Notes: a model not told the origin generated them from the letters alone. A stretch of 64,000 bases of DNA from Mangrovibacillus cuniculi (GCF_015482585.1 NZ_CP049742.1:1508501-1572500), one strand, 5' to 3'. Positions 26,668 through 35,385 are shown, counted from the first letter of the stretch. A program made the numbers and translations.

Positions 26668-28604
26668 CTTACCGTCTCTCTTACTTTATACTCGGTTAAA
26701 CAATCTTCGTAACACGCTTTTGTTCTATTAGCATGTTGTTTCCATGAGAATAAAGACTTAGCCATTTTTTGACCGGCAAGACCAATCTCCTGTGCTTTAA
26801 CTGGTTCATTCAATACCAATTTCATCTTATAAACAAGTTCTTTTACATTATTAGAAGTAAAGGAGAAACCAGTTTTCCCTTCCAATATTAGTCCTTTTAA
26901 TCCTCCAACATTGGCAGCAATGACAGGGCATCCATAACTAAAAGCTTCTACCGCCACAAGTCCAAATGGTTCGTACGTACTTGGAATGACGACTGCTTTT
27001 GAATGACTAAGTAATACTGCTCTTTCTTCTTCTGTTACAAACCCAGGAAAGAAGATTTCATTTTGTAGATCCAAGTCATTTACAAGCTTTGTTAATTCTT
27101 TTTCTAATGGTCCTATTCCTGCTATTACTGCTCCTGTTGATATACCTTCCATCTTTAACTCATAAATAGCACGTATGACTGTTTCCAGTCCTTTCTCAGG
27201 AACAAACCTCGCTAAGCTTGAGAACATAGGTCTATTTTCAAATAACACATTTAGACGATGGTGACTTGGAGGTCTAACAGGCTCATCTTCCATACCATTT
27301 GGAATAATCATTAATTGGCTATCTGCCACTACACCTTTGTAACCGTCTAAAAGATCCTCTTTCAGTGAATGGTGGCACAAGATAACTTTTTGACTAGACT
27401 TCATTAATGCTTTCTCTTGTTCATAAATGAAAGATTGTACTTCATTGTGTATCCCTTTATTTCTACCAAACTCGGTAGAATGAATTGTCGTAATAAGTGG
27501 TATATCATGTTTGTATGAAATAGATTTACCTGATTCAGCAACTAACCAATCATGCGCATGAATTAATTGGAACGGTTTAATCTGGTGGGATCTGTTAACC
27601 GCCTTCGCCAAGGCTATATTCATGGATCCTACCCAATCTAGAAAATGAGCATCTTTTTCGTGTAATACATCCACTCTAACTACTTCTACTCCTTCTTCCA
27701 TAAGAAGTGTCGGTTCCCCATCACGTTTAGGAGTAAAGACAGTCACTTGAAGGTTTTCATTAACTAAATTTTTAGCTAAGTGATATACGTGAGTAGAAAG
27801 GCCACCGATACAATTTGGTGGGTACTCCCATGCTAAGATCGCTACCCTCATTCTAGATGTATTCGATAGAGGTAAGCTTTGAATGGATTTAACCAGTGAA
27901 TCCATCTCTTCCGTAATTTCAGATAATAGATTAGATGTTATCTGAGCTCCATTGCATCGCTCCATCATCCATTGCGTCATCCCGAATTCATAAGCTGATT
28001 TTTCTAAGTGAGACCAAAGGCGAACTGCTTCTAGATCTTTTTCGTTAATCAGAACTTCTCCATCATACATACCCTCATATGTCATATCGATGTGAAGCGT
28101 TGGTACGTTGTCTTCCTTTAAAGTTACGTTATACAAGTCACCTTGTTTTTTATAACCGACTAAAGTTAATCCTCTAATTGTCTTAACTTGATATACAGTA
28201 TCTTCCTGATCATTTGCGATTTCAATTGCTGGAAGAGGAATATATGTTTTAGTAATACCCGACTGAATGAGCCATTTATCAATTCCAGCTGCATAAGAAG
28301 CATTTGGGAGCCAGCAATCTGTTATTTCCCTACCTGTTAGGGTAATCCACTTGCTCTTTAGTTGTTTTATCATACTAGTGATAATCTCTGGATAATGTAT
28401 TAAGGTTAATGGTAGCTGTTGGTCAAAAGTTGGGATAAGCTGAATGCCATCGTTGTTTACTTTTTGCAATAAGGTTGTAAAACTACTATTCTCCTTCTTC
28501 GTTAATTCCTCTAACTCTCTTGGTGAAACGACTAAATGTGTGATCTCACCAAAATTTTCATTCAGGGGAATTGTTGAATACAACGCAATAACTTGCTTAT
28601 TCAT
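26664..28604 (-). CDS. Fusion of a degenerate GH57-like domain with a GT4 glycosyltransferase
   Basis: 646 aa. Residues about 270-640 are a GT4 transferase like glycogen/sucrose synthases: GGLSTHVYHLAKNL, HAHDWLVAESG, FSSLARFVPEKGLETVIRA, and the EX7E motif PSTYEPFGLVAVEAFSYG. Residues 1-250 resemble GH57/DUF1957 amylases, with CWLPNASYAAGIDKWLIQSGI where active enzymes have WLPE-AY-GLD; the nucleophile Glu is Asn. Start ATG 28604 has AGGTGAG upstream; overlaps the DUF4912 gene stop by 8 nt. Position corresponds to the shorter yqgM of B. subtilis. Confidence 0.82.
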   Translation of the reverse strand: MNKQVIALYSTIPLNENFGEITHLVVSPRELEELTKKENSSFTTLLQKVNNDGIQLIPTFDQQLPLTLIHYPEIITSMIKQLKSKWITLTGREITDCWLPNASYAAGIDKWLIQSGITKTYIPLPAIEIANDQEDTVYQVKTIRGLTLVGYKKQGDLYNVTLKEDNVPTLHIDMTYEGMYDGEVLINEKDLEAVRLWSHLEKSAYEFGMTQWMMERCNGAQITSNLLSEITEEMDSLVKSIQSLPLSNTSRMRVAILAWEYPPNCIGGLSTHVYHLAKNLVNENLQVTVFTPKRDGEPTLLMEEGVEVVRVDVLHEKDAHFLDWVGSMNIALAKAVNRSHQIKPFQLIHAHDWLVAESGKSISYKHDIPLITTIHSTEFGRNKGIHNEVQSFIYEQEKALMKSSQKVILCHHSLKEDLLDGYKGVVADSQLMIIPNGMEDEPVRPPSHHRLNVLFENRPMFSSLARFVPEKGLETVIRAIYELKMEGISTGAVIAGIGPLEKELTKLVNDLDLQNEIFFPGFVTEEERAVLLSHSKAVVIPSTYEPFGLVAVEAFSYGCPVIAANVGGLKGLILEGKTGFSFTSNNVKELVYKMKLVLNEPVKAQEIGLAGQKMAKSLFSWKQHANRTKACYEDCLTEYKVRETVR

Positions 28605-29280
28605 TTTTCTCACCTCGCTCTTCTTGGCCATAATATGTGTACGTACTTACATGTTCAATCCACTGTGGTTTTACCGTTTCAATTGCTTTACTCATAATTG
28701 CTTTTGTAACGAAATTTTGTTGATCCTTCGTCAAACGAGGAGCATGTATTGGTTGAGACTGATTTATAGGAAAGAATTTTCTCATCGGAGTTAAAATTCC
28801 TAATTGCAATAAATAACTATTTCCTCCTTTTAATCCTCTTACTACCCAAGAACCTTCTTCACCTTTTGCCGGTAAAAGAATATCTTGATAATAATGACTA
28901 TTCCAACCATTGAATTCAATGGCTGTTATGTTATGAGCTCTTAAAACTAGTTGTAGCTCATCTACTTTTAGATCATACAAGTTTTTGATAATGTCTAACT
29001 CTAACTTTACGGATTCCCACATAACCATTACTGTCGAAGCATGAGTGAAGTGACAAACTAAACTGGTAGGAGCAAACTTCTTTTCTATTTTTACAACAGG
29101 GGTTTCTACTTGCTCTTCTAGTACAGTGGCTGCAACCTGTTCTTCCGCCTGCATTACTTCTAGTTCTTTCATGTACTTATTCCATCGATACTGTACTTTC
29201 CCTACTGTACTACCAATTTCATCAGCAATCTTTCTAAATGACATACCTTGTTCACGAAGTGCTAATATTTGTTCTATCAT
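28597..29280 (-). CDS. HTH + DUF4912 protein
   Basis: 227 aa. N-terminal recombinase-like helix-turn-helix (MIEQILALREQGMSFRKIAD, residues 1-40), then a DUF4912-type domain (TVMVMWESVK, IEFNGWNSHYYQDILLP, LQLGILTPMRKFFP). In many Firmicutes DUF4912 genes sit beside GH57/GT4 genes, as here; mechanism unknown. ATG 29280 follows AGGGGTGAC; ORF extends to 29346 without a site. First gene of the four-gene cluster, likely a regulator or carbohydrate-binding partner. Confidence 0.7.
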   Translation of the reverse strand: MIEQILALREQGMSFRKIADEIGSTVGKVQYRWNKYMKELEVMQAEEQVAATVLEEQVETPVVKIEKKFAPTSLVCHFTHASTVMVMWESVKLELDIIKNLYDLKVDELQLVLRAHNITAIEFNGWNSHYYQDILLPAKGEEGSWVVRGLKGGNSYLLQLGILTPMRKFFPINQSQPIHAPRLTKDQQNFVTKAIMSKAIETVKPQWIEHVSTYTYYGQEERGEKNE

Positions 29281-29427
29281 CTTGTCACCCCTATCAATAT
29301 TCCGACATACCCATTGTCGATTTATATCCATATCGTACCATTGCAACCTGTCTCATCACAATAAACTGTTTTTGTCGTTTTTTGCTAACCTAGATGTATC
29401 AATGGTTCAATGGTCCAACTTTTTTTC

Positions 29428-29444
29428 TACTACTATTAGTAGTA
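29428..29444. promoter_or_regulatory. 17-nt perfect palindrome between divergent genes
   Basis: TACTACTA-T-TAGTAGTA, in the 282-nt gap 29281-29562 between two divergent genes that both encode HTH segments. Possible operator; no promoter is convincing beside it. Confidence 0.45.
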
Positions 29445-29562
29445 TGATAGAGTAAGGAAAATACCCAACAAGGCGACAAATTATCCATTCCTTCTTACAT
29501 ATAAAAGAGGAAGATTCGACAGCTCGCTGCGTTGAATATTGACGAAGAGAGGAAGAAAGCAA

Positions 29563-29931
29563 TTGGTTAACACCACGATTATCATCATTCTACTTTCTTT
29601 ATCTGTCATTCTTTTTGTAATTTCATTTTTTTTGCGAGATTCAACGAAAGATGTACGAAAAGAATTAGATGAAGTATCTATGCAAGTATTACAAGAAAGT
29701 TACTTACTAAAGAAGCGAGTAAAAGTACTCGAAGAAGAAATTATGGCTGGTGAAATAAACACTGTTACACCTTCACAAAGCAAATCCTCTAAAGAGATTA
29801 ATGAAGTGCTACGTAATCAAGTCATTGCCTTACACAAACAAGGTCTTTCGGTAGATCAAATAGAAAAGCAATCAGCACTTGCACCTTCTCAAATTGTACA
29901 AATCATTAAAACAGTCGAGAAAAGGGGATAA
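29563..29931 (+). CDS. Membrane-anchored HTH-like protein
   Basis: 122 aa: one N-terminal helix (LVNTTIIIILLSLSVILFVI..., residues 3-22), coiled coil about 30-65 (ELDEVSMQVLQESYLLKKRV), then a C-terminal helix-turn-helix-like unit EVLRNQVIALHKQGLSVDQIEKQ. AGGAAG lies 7 nt before TTG 29563; a TTG at 29539 has no site. Function unknown; the position fits the small yqzD/yqzC pair of B. subtilis, from memory only. Confidence 0.7.
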   Translation: MVNTTIIIILLSLSVILFVISFFLRDSTKDVRKELDEVSMQVLQESYLLKKRVKVLEEEIMAGEINTVTPSQSKSSKEINEVLRNQVIALHKQGLSVDQIEKQSALAPSQIVQIIKTVEKRG

Positions 29932-29934
29932 CTA

Positions 29935-30441
29935 ATGAAAAAATGGATACAAGGAGTAGCAGTTGGACTACTACTATCCTCCCTGCTTCTCTTTATTTTT
30001 GCTGCTGATAATAAGCCTGTAAACGAAGAAGAAATTAAATCCTCCTTAGCTGATGAGCAATTAAAGGAACTTGCGTCTTTAAAGGAAGAAAACAACTTAC
30101 TTAGGCTAGAGGTTACGGAGTTGAAGTCGCAGCAATTAGACTTACCGCCTGTGGAAGAAACTACAGAAGAAGATACTACAGTGGAAGCTTCTGAAGCAGA
30201 AGAGCAAGCTGAAACAGAGACACAATTAACGCCGATACAATTTGCTTCCGGAGAAACAACCAGTGATTTAGCAAGTAAACTCGCTCAAATGGGATTCATT
30301 TCATCTGAAAATGAGTTCTTATCATTGTTAGAAGAGACTGGTAAAGCTGGGCAAATTAGAACTGGAACGTATCAAGTAAGTAAAGATATGTCGATTGAAG
30401 AAATCGCATTCGTGTTTATTAGACGTCCATCATCTTATTAA
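29935..30441 (+). CDS. Membrane-anchored protein with the LysM-like part of MltG/YceG
   Basis: 168 aa. One N-terminal helix (residues 8-23), Glu-rich linker (65-100), then FASGETTSDLASKLAQMGFI and IRTGTYQVSKDMSIEEIAFVFI, which match the LysM-like subdomain at the front of the MltG endolytic transglycosylase. The catalytic domain is absent, so it is not an MltG. 3 nt after the HTH-like gene stop; operon. Possibly a regulator of, or competitor with, MltG at the membrane. Confidence 0.72.
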   Translation: MKKWIQGVAVGLLLSSLLLFIFAADNKPVNEEEIKSSLADEQLKELASLKEENNLLRLEVTELKSQQLDLPPVEETTEEDTTVEASEAEEQAETETQLTPIQFASGETTSDLASKLAQMGFISSENEFLSLLEETGKAGQIRTGTYQVSKDMSIEEIAFVFIRRPSSY

Positions 30442-30455
30442 GATGATATATCAAG

Positions 30456-30495
30456 AAGATCACTCGCTAGGTGCTTGCCGGGTGATCTTTTTGTT
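30456..30495 (+). terminator. Terminator of the two-gene operon
   Basis: AAGATCAC / GTGATCTT closing an 18-nt loop that can pair internally, then TTTTTG. Confidence 0.8.
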
Positions 30496-30523
30496 TTGGG
30501 TTGCTGTGGGATTTAATTAACTA

Positions 30524-30625
30524 GTGCGCTTGAGTGGCTGCTTCTCTCCTTGAGCACGCGTTATTCATTTATCGTGTGCTCTAGACTCACTTCTCGCTAC
30601 CTTGAGCACACGTAATTCTTTAATC
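30524..30625. repeat. Decayed tandem duplication of about 52 nt
   Basis: Unit 1 (30524-30573) and unit 2 (30574-30625) share CTTGAGCAC-CGT-ATTC and upstream GTG-GCT...CTTCTC blocks. Unit 2 can fold by GTGTGCTC with GAGCACAC; GAGCACGCG of unit 1 also pairs with CGTGTGCTC of unit 2. No gene. Confidence 0.55.
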
Positions 30626-30631
30626 CAACAA

Positions 30632-30664
30632 AAAAGTTGCCCGACATTGCCGGACAACTTTTTT
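30632..30664 (-). terminator. Terminator of the pst-phoU operon
   Basis: AAAAGTTG-CCG / CGG-CAACTTTT with an internal wobble pair; T-run on the minus strand next to the phoU stop. Confidence 0.85.
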
Positions 30665-30665
30665 C

Positions 30666-31325
30666 TTACTTATTTAAATCATAATGTCTACCTTTAACAA
30701 GGTAAAATACATTCTCTGCAATGTTCGTTGCGTGATCACCTGCGCGCTCTAAATAACGACAAATAAATGACAACTGAGTAATTTGTGCAATATCTTCAGG
30801 ACGCTCTTTCGTTAAAGTTAAAAGCTCTTGAATTGTTTGTCCATATAAAGCATCAATTTCATCATCAATCTCCGCAATTTCTTTCGCTTTGACAACATCC
30901 TCTTCATTAAACGCCTCTACTGTTAACAAAATCATCTTAGAAGCATGACCATACATTGCACGAATATGTTCAATAGGCTTAATGAGAGGGCCATTCCCAA
31001 TACGAATAGTTGACTTAGCAATGTTTACAGCATAGTCAGCAATACGCTCTAAGTCAGACGCAATTTTGATAGCAACAATGATACGTCGAAGGTCTGTTGC
31101 AACTGGTTGTTGCTTTGCAATTAATAGAATTGCTAAATCATTAATTTCTTCTTCTAAATCATCGGCACGATAGTCATTTTCCATGACAGCCAATGCCGCT
31201 TCCACGTCTAAATTATCTAATGATCTGATAGCGTCGTTTAACGCACCTAATGCTACATGACTTAACTCATTTAAAAGGTTCTGAAGTTCTTTTAAATCCA
31301 AATCAAATTGTCCACGAATACTCAT
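30666..31325 (-). CDS. phoU: Phosphate transport regulator PhoU
   Basis: 219 aa, two three-helix PhoU repeats, each with a metal-binding E/DxxxD pattern (AVMENDYRADDLEEEIND and EIDDEIDAL), plus ERIADYAVNIA and YLERAGDHATNIAE. Restrains phosphate uptake and the Pho response in other species. B. subtilis 168 lacks a phoU in its pst operon, so this is a lineage difference. Last gene of pst, 110 nt after pstB, no TGA overlap. Confidence 0.93.
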   Translation of the reverse strand: MSIRGQFDLDLKELQNLLNELSHVALGALNDAIRSLDNLDVEAALAVMENDYRADDLEEEINDLAILLIAKQQPVATDLRRIIVAIKIASDLERIADYAVNIAKSTIRIGNGPLIKPIEHIRAMYGHASKMILLTVEAFNEEDVVKAKEIAEIDDEIDALYGQTIQELLTLTKERPEDIAQITQLSFICRYLERAGDHATNIAENVFYLVKGRHYDLNK

Positions 31326-31435
31326 AGTAGGTCCCTCCAGTTATAAATGTATCTTGTGTCGAATTATATAGGTAATATTCTAACTAATCAAACTATAGTT
31401 AAATGCGCACACTTTTTTCAGTGTGCGCACAACTA

Positions 31436-32272
31436 TTAACCGAAACGACCACTAATGTAATCTTCTGTACGCTTATCAGTAGGATTAGAGAAAATCTTAT
31501 CCGTTTGGTCAAACTCAATAACTTCTCCATTTAAGAAGAAAGCAGTTTTGTCAGAAATACGAGCAGCTTGTTGCATGTTATGAGTAACAATAATGATGCT
31601 ATAATCTTTCTTCAAGTCTTGAACCAATTCTTCTACCTTTAAAGTGGAAATAGGGTCTAGAGCAGAAGTAGGCTCATCCATTAAGATAACGTCTGGCTCA
31701 ATCGCTAAACAACGAGCGATACAAATACGTTGTTGTTGTCCACCAGAAAGTCCATAAGCGTTTGTGTTTAGACGATCTTTTACTTCATCCCAAATTGCTG
31801 CACCACGAAGAGATTTTTCTACAATCTCATCTAACACTTTCTTATTCTTAATACCATGGATTCTTGGTCCATAAGCGATGTTGTCATAAATAGATTTTGG
31901 GAAAGGATTTGGTTTTTGGAATACCATACCTACTTTTGTTCTTAAGTCTTCTACTTTATATGCTTTATCAAAAATGTTATGCCCACGGTATATAATCTCA
32001 CCAGATGTCTTTACTGTAGGAACCATTTCTACCATTCTGTTCAACGTTTTAATATACGTTGATTTACCACATCCAGATGGCCCAATGATCGCTGTTACCT
32101 CATTTTCCATAATATCAAAGTCAACATTTTTCAACGCATGGTGGTTACCGTACCATAAGTTAAGCTGTTTTGTTTGATATACTGCTTGTCTAGAATCAGT
32201 TGTATTGTTCACGTTTGTTTCTTTTACGATATCTTTTAAGTTGTTTTTTAATTCATTAGTTGCTGTTGTCAT
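31436..32272 (-). CDS. pstB: Phosphate ABC transporter ATPase PstB
   Basis: 278 aa. Walker [17 protein letters not shown]-loop [10 protein letters not shown], signature [16 protein letters not shown], Walker [14 protein letters not shown], His switch IVTHNMQQA. The first 25 residues are a variable extension before [12 protein letters not shown]. Single copy, where B. subtilis has pstBA and pstBB. Confidence 0.96.
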   Translation of the reverse strand: MTTATNELKNNLKDIVKETNVNNTTDSRQAVYQTKQLNLWYGNHHALKNVDFDIMENEVTAIIGPSGCGKSTYIKTLNRMVEMVPTVKTSGEIIYRGHNIFDKAYKVEDLRTKVGMVFQKPNPFPKSIYDNIAYGPRIHGIKNKKVLDEIVEKSLRGAAIWDEVKDRLNTNAYGLSGGQQQRICIARCLAIEPDVILMDEPTSALDPISTLKVEELVQDLKKDYSIIIVTHNMQQAARISDKTAFFLNGEVIEFDQTDKIFSNPTDKRTEDYISGRFG

Positions 32273-32303
32273 CTTGAAAGTCCTCCTTCATCCTACCCCA
32301 GGA

Positions 32304-33185
32304 TTAGTAACGATTTGCATATTTATTTCGAATATATACTGCAACTGAGTTCATCACAATTAAAAATACTAACATTACTAAAATTGCGGCTGCAGCGATT
32401 TCTTGGAAAGCTTCTTGTGGACGACCAGTCCAGTTATAAATCTGCATAGGTAACGCTGTAAAATTACTCAATACGCTACTTGGTAAAGAAGTAATAAATG
32501 CAGGGATACCAATTACGATAAGTGGAGCAGTTTCTCCCACTGCGCGAGATAAAGCAAGTATGGATCCAGTTAGGATTCCAGGTACAGCACTCGGAAGTAC
32601 CACACGCAAGATTGTTTGCCATTTCGTAGCTCCCATACCGTAAGAAGCTTCACGTAACTCTTTCGGTACAGCTCGAATAGCTTCTTGTGATGCGACAATA
32701 ATAACGGGCAAAATAAGTAAGCTCATTGTGAAAGCTGCCGCTAAGATACTTACACCAAAACCTAATAAACGAACAAACACAGTTAATCCTAGTAATCCGA
32801 AAACAACAGAAGGAACCCCTGCTAAGTTGGAAATATTTACTTGAATTAAATTTGTAAGCTTATTTTTCTTTGCATATTCCTCTAAATAAATAGCTGTACC
32901 TACTCCAAGAGCAAAAGAAATAACAATTGTTGATATCATTAACCATATAGATCCAATTAATGCAGCTTTAATTCCTGCTTGCTCTGGTCGGCGTGATGCA
33001 AAATTGTTAAAGAAATCCCATGTTAAGTGACTATATCCTTGAGTGAATATTCTTCCTAAAAGCACTACTAAGACAACTAATCCAAATAGTGTAGCCAAAA
33101 AGAAGATTCCCTTTAATATGGAGTTCTTCGTTAAACGAGAAGACATATTTTTAGAGACTTTGTCTTTATCGATAAATTTAGTCAT
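32304..33185 (-). CDS. pstA: Phosphate ABC transporter permease PstA
   Basis: 293 aa, six helices, with the permease coupling loop EAIRAVPKELREASYGMGATKWQT. Its ATG overlaps the pstC stop (TAATG). Forms the channel with PstC; 31 nt before pstB. Confidence 0.95.
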   Translation of the reverse strand: MTKFIDKDKVSKNMSSRLTKNSILKGIFFLATLFGLVVLVVLLGRIFTQGYSHLTWDFFNNFASRRPEQAGIKAALIGSIWLMISTIVISFALGVGTAIYLEEYAKKNKLTNLIQVNISNLAGVPSVVFGLLGLTVFVRLLGFGVSILAAAFTMSLLILPVIIVASQEAIRAVPKELREASYGMGATKWQTILRVVLPSAVPGILTGSILALSRAVGETAPLIVIGIPAFITSLPSSVLSNFTALPMQIYNWTGRPQEAFQEIAAAAILVMLVFLIVMNSVAVYIRNKYANRY

Positions 33186-34135
33186 TAGTATTCCTCCCTA
33201 AAGCGCTTCGAGATAAACTGAGCAAGCATGTTCATTGCTAGAGTAAATAAGAATAATGTAAATCCAACAGAATAGATACTGTAGTATTTAATTGTTCCGA
33301 ACCCTGCATCCCCAGTTGTCACTTGTGCGATATAGGCAGTCATTGTTTGAATGGAATCTGTAACACTCCAGTCGGCATTAGGTGTAGATCCACCCGCAAC
33401 GGTAACAATCATTGTTTCACCAATTGCACGTGAGATTGCAAGTACAATTGATGCTACGATTCCAGACATAGCCGCTGGTAAAACAATTTTCAGTGCAACT
33501 TCTAACCTTGTAGATCCCATAGCTAACGCACCTTCACGAATTGCTTTTGGTACTGAGCTCATTGCATCTTCTGATAGAGAAGCAATCATAGGAATGATCA
33601 TAACACCAACAATCAGACCTGGACTTAATGCATTAAACGTAGAAAGTTCAGGAATGAAGTTTTTTAATAAAGGTGTTAGGAAGGTTAAAGCAAAGAAACC
33701 ATAAACAATTGTAGGAATACCTGCAAGAACCTCTAGTACAGGTTTAATGACACGTCTAACATTATCACTTGCATATTCACTCAAATATATAGCTGAAGCT
33801 AGACCAATTGGAACTGCTAAAACAGTTGCTATAAATGCAATTTTCAGCGTACTTAACACTAATGGCCACACCCCATATGATCCATTAGCTTCAGAAAACG
33901 GATACCACTCCGTAGAAGTTACGTATTCTATAATAGAAACGGAACCAAAGAAAGTAATTGTTTCAAAAATTAAAGTAAGAACAATTCCGACTGTTGTAAG
34001 CACTGAAATTGCAGCCAGTAAAAAGAGTGCAACAGGTACAATTTTCTCTACAGATTGAGAAACATTCTTTTTAGACTTATTTTCTGCAATCATCTTTTGC
34101 ACAGACATGGCTTTTGTAGAATTACTATTAGCCAA
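33185..34135 (-). CDS. pstC: Phosphate ABC transporter permease PstC
   Basis: 316 aa, six helices and coupling loop DAMSSVPKAIREGALAMGSTRLEV. The ORF opens at 34177, but AAAGGGG sits 8 nt before TTG 34135 (MANSNSTKAM), taken as start; ATG at M10 of that frame is an alternative. Confidence 0.93.
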   Translation of the reverse strand: MANSNSTKAMSVQKMIAENKSKKNVSQSVEKIVPVALFLLAAISVLTTVGIVLTLIFETITFFGSVSIIEYVTSTEWYPFSEANGSYGVWPLVLSTLKIAFIATVLAVPIGLASAIYLSEYASDNVRRVIKPVLEVLAGIPTIVYGFFALTFLTPLLKNFIPELSTFNALSPGLIVGVMIIPMIASLSEDAMSSVPKAIREGALAMGSTRLEVALKIVLPAAMSGIVASIVLAISRAIGETMIVTVAGGSTPNADWSVTDSIQTMTAYIAQVTTGDAGFGTIKYYSIYSVGFTLFLFTLAMNMLAQFISKRFREEY

Positions 34136-34162
34136 AGTAAAAACCCCTTTCATCCACATAAC

Positions 34163-34197
34163 AAGATGAGAAGACACACGTAGGTGCTTCTCATCTT
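34163..34197 (-). terminator. Attenuator-type hairpin between pstS and pstC
   Basis: 11-bp stem AAGATGAGAAG / CTTCTCATCTT with an inner CAC/GTG stem, within the 78-nt pstS-pstC gap; after it on the minus strand comes TTGTTATG rather than a T-run. Likely sets PstS above the permeases, by partial termination or mRNA protection. Confidence 0.6.
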
Positions 34198-34213
34198 TCT
34201 TTATAATTGTTAA

Positions 34214-35179
34214 TTAGCGAAGACCTTCAATAGTTTCTAATTGCTCATCATACTTTTCTTGAGGAAGGGATACATATCCTACTTCTTCAGCAAGCATACC
34301 AGCATTCTCAAGTAAGAACTTTACATATGCATATGTTAAGTCTTCTTTAACCGCTGAGTTAACTACGTAAGAGTATAGTGGACGAGAAAGTGGAGCATAT
34401 TCACCAGACTCAATTGTTTCATTTGTAGGCTCAACAGGTCCGTTACCTCCATCAACTGGAACAACTTTCAAATTATCTTTATTTTCTAGGTAGTATGCAT
34501 ATCCGAAGAAACCAATTGCATTCTTGTCACCTGTTACACCTTGTACAAGTACGTTATCATCTTCAGATAGTGTAGCACCCTTGTTGATTTGCTCATCTTC
34601 TAGGACTACTTCATTGAAGTAGTCATATGTTCCAGAATCAGTTCCTGGAGAATAGAATACGATTTCTTCTTCAGGCCATCCTTCACGCACATCAGCCCAA
34701 GTAGTAGCTCCACCGTCTACCCACATTTTCTTCAATTCATCAACTGTTAAAGAATCTACCCAATCATTTTCTTTATTAACTACTACTGATAAACCATCGT
34801 AAGCAAGCTCAAGTTCAGTAACTTCCTTACCGTCAGCTTTAATTGCTTCAATCTCTTCGTCTTTAATAGGACGAGATGCATTTGAGATCATGATTTCGCC
34901 GTTAATTAGCTTTTCAAACCCACCACCAGAACCAGAGAATCCAACTGTTACTTCAGCTCCTGGGTTAGCAATTTGGAATTCTTCTACAACACCTTCAACG
35001 ATTGGATAAACTGTAGATGATCCGTCGATGTTTAATGTTCCAGATACTTCTGAACCACCGTTTTCAGAACCGTTATCACCTGTTTGAGAAGTTTCTTCTC
35101 CGCCACCACATGCAGCAAGCATTAGTGCAGAACCAATCATTGTAGACATTGCTAAGTACTTAACGTTTTTCATTTCCAT
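34214..35179 (-). CDS. pstS: Phosphate-binding lipoprotein PstS
   Basis: 321 aa; lipoprotein signal with lipobox LAAC (Cys about residue 24), then a Pst-type binding fold with phosphate-contact motifs GSSTVYPI, GFSGSGGGFEKL, NASRPIKDEE and SPGTDSGTYDYF. AGGGGG precedes ATG 35179 by 4 nt and ATG 35173 by 10 nt; either could be used. First gene of pst and controlled by the Pho box at 35236. Confidence 0.95.
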   Translation of the reverse strand: MEMKNVKYLAMSTMIGSALMLAACGGGEETSQTGDNGSENGGSEVSGTLNIDGSSTVYPIVEGVVEEFQIANPGAEVTVGFSGSGGGFEKLINGEIMISNASRPIKDEEIEAIKADGKEVTELELAYDGLSVVVNKENDWVDSLTVDELKKMWVDGGATTWADVREGWPEEEIVFYSPGTDSGTYDYFNEVVLEDEQINKGATLSEDDNVLVQGVTGDKNAIGFFGYAYYLENKDNLKVVPVDGGNGPVEPTNETIESGEYAPLSRPLYSYVVNSAVKEDLTYAYVKFLLENAGMLAEEVGYVSLPQEKYDEQLETIEGLR

Positions 35180-35220
35180 AATTCCCCCTAAGAATCTTGG
35201 TTATTTGTCCTACAAGAGTA

Positions 35221-35274
35221 AATATACTGGACGACTATTAATAACGCATTAATCGAATGTAAAGCTTTTGTAAA
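35221..35274 (-). promoter_or_regulatory. PhoP box and -10 of the pst operon
   Basis: On the minus strand four hexamers TTTACA, TTTACA, TTAATG, TTAATA at exact 11-bp spacing (35269-35274, 35258-35263, 35247-35252, 35236-35241), the layout of a PhoP box. Nine nt downstream is TATATT (35221-35226), a suitable -10. Leader to pstS about 35 nt. Confidence 0.82.
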
Positions 35275-35345
35275 TTTCGACTGTATTCGATTTTTTTTGC
35301 ATAATATCTACATCGTCTATCTTAGTATTTACTCAAATAAAAAAA

Positions 35346-35375
35346 ACATAACACCTTCTTATAAAAGTGTTATGT
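35346..35375 (-). terminator. Terminator of pbpA
   Basis: ACATAACAC / GTGTTATGT, 12-nt loop, T-run on the minus strand; close to the pst leader. Confidence 0.85.
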
Positions 35376-35385
35376 CTAGAATGTT

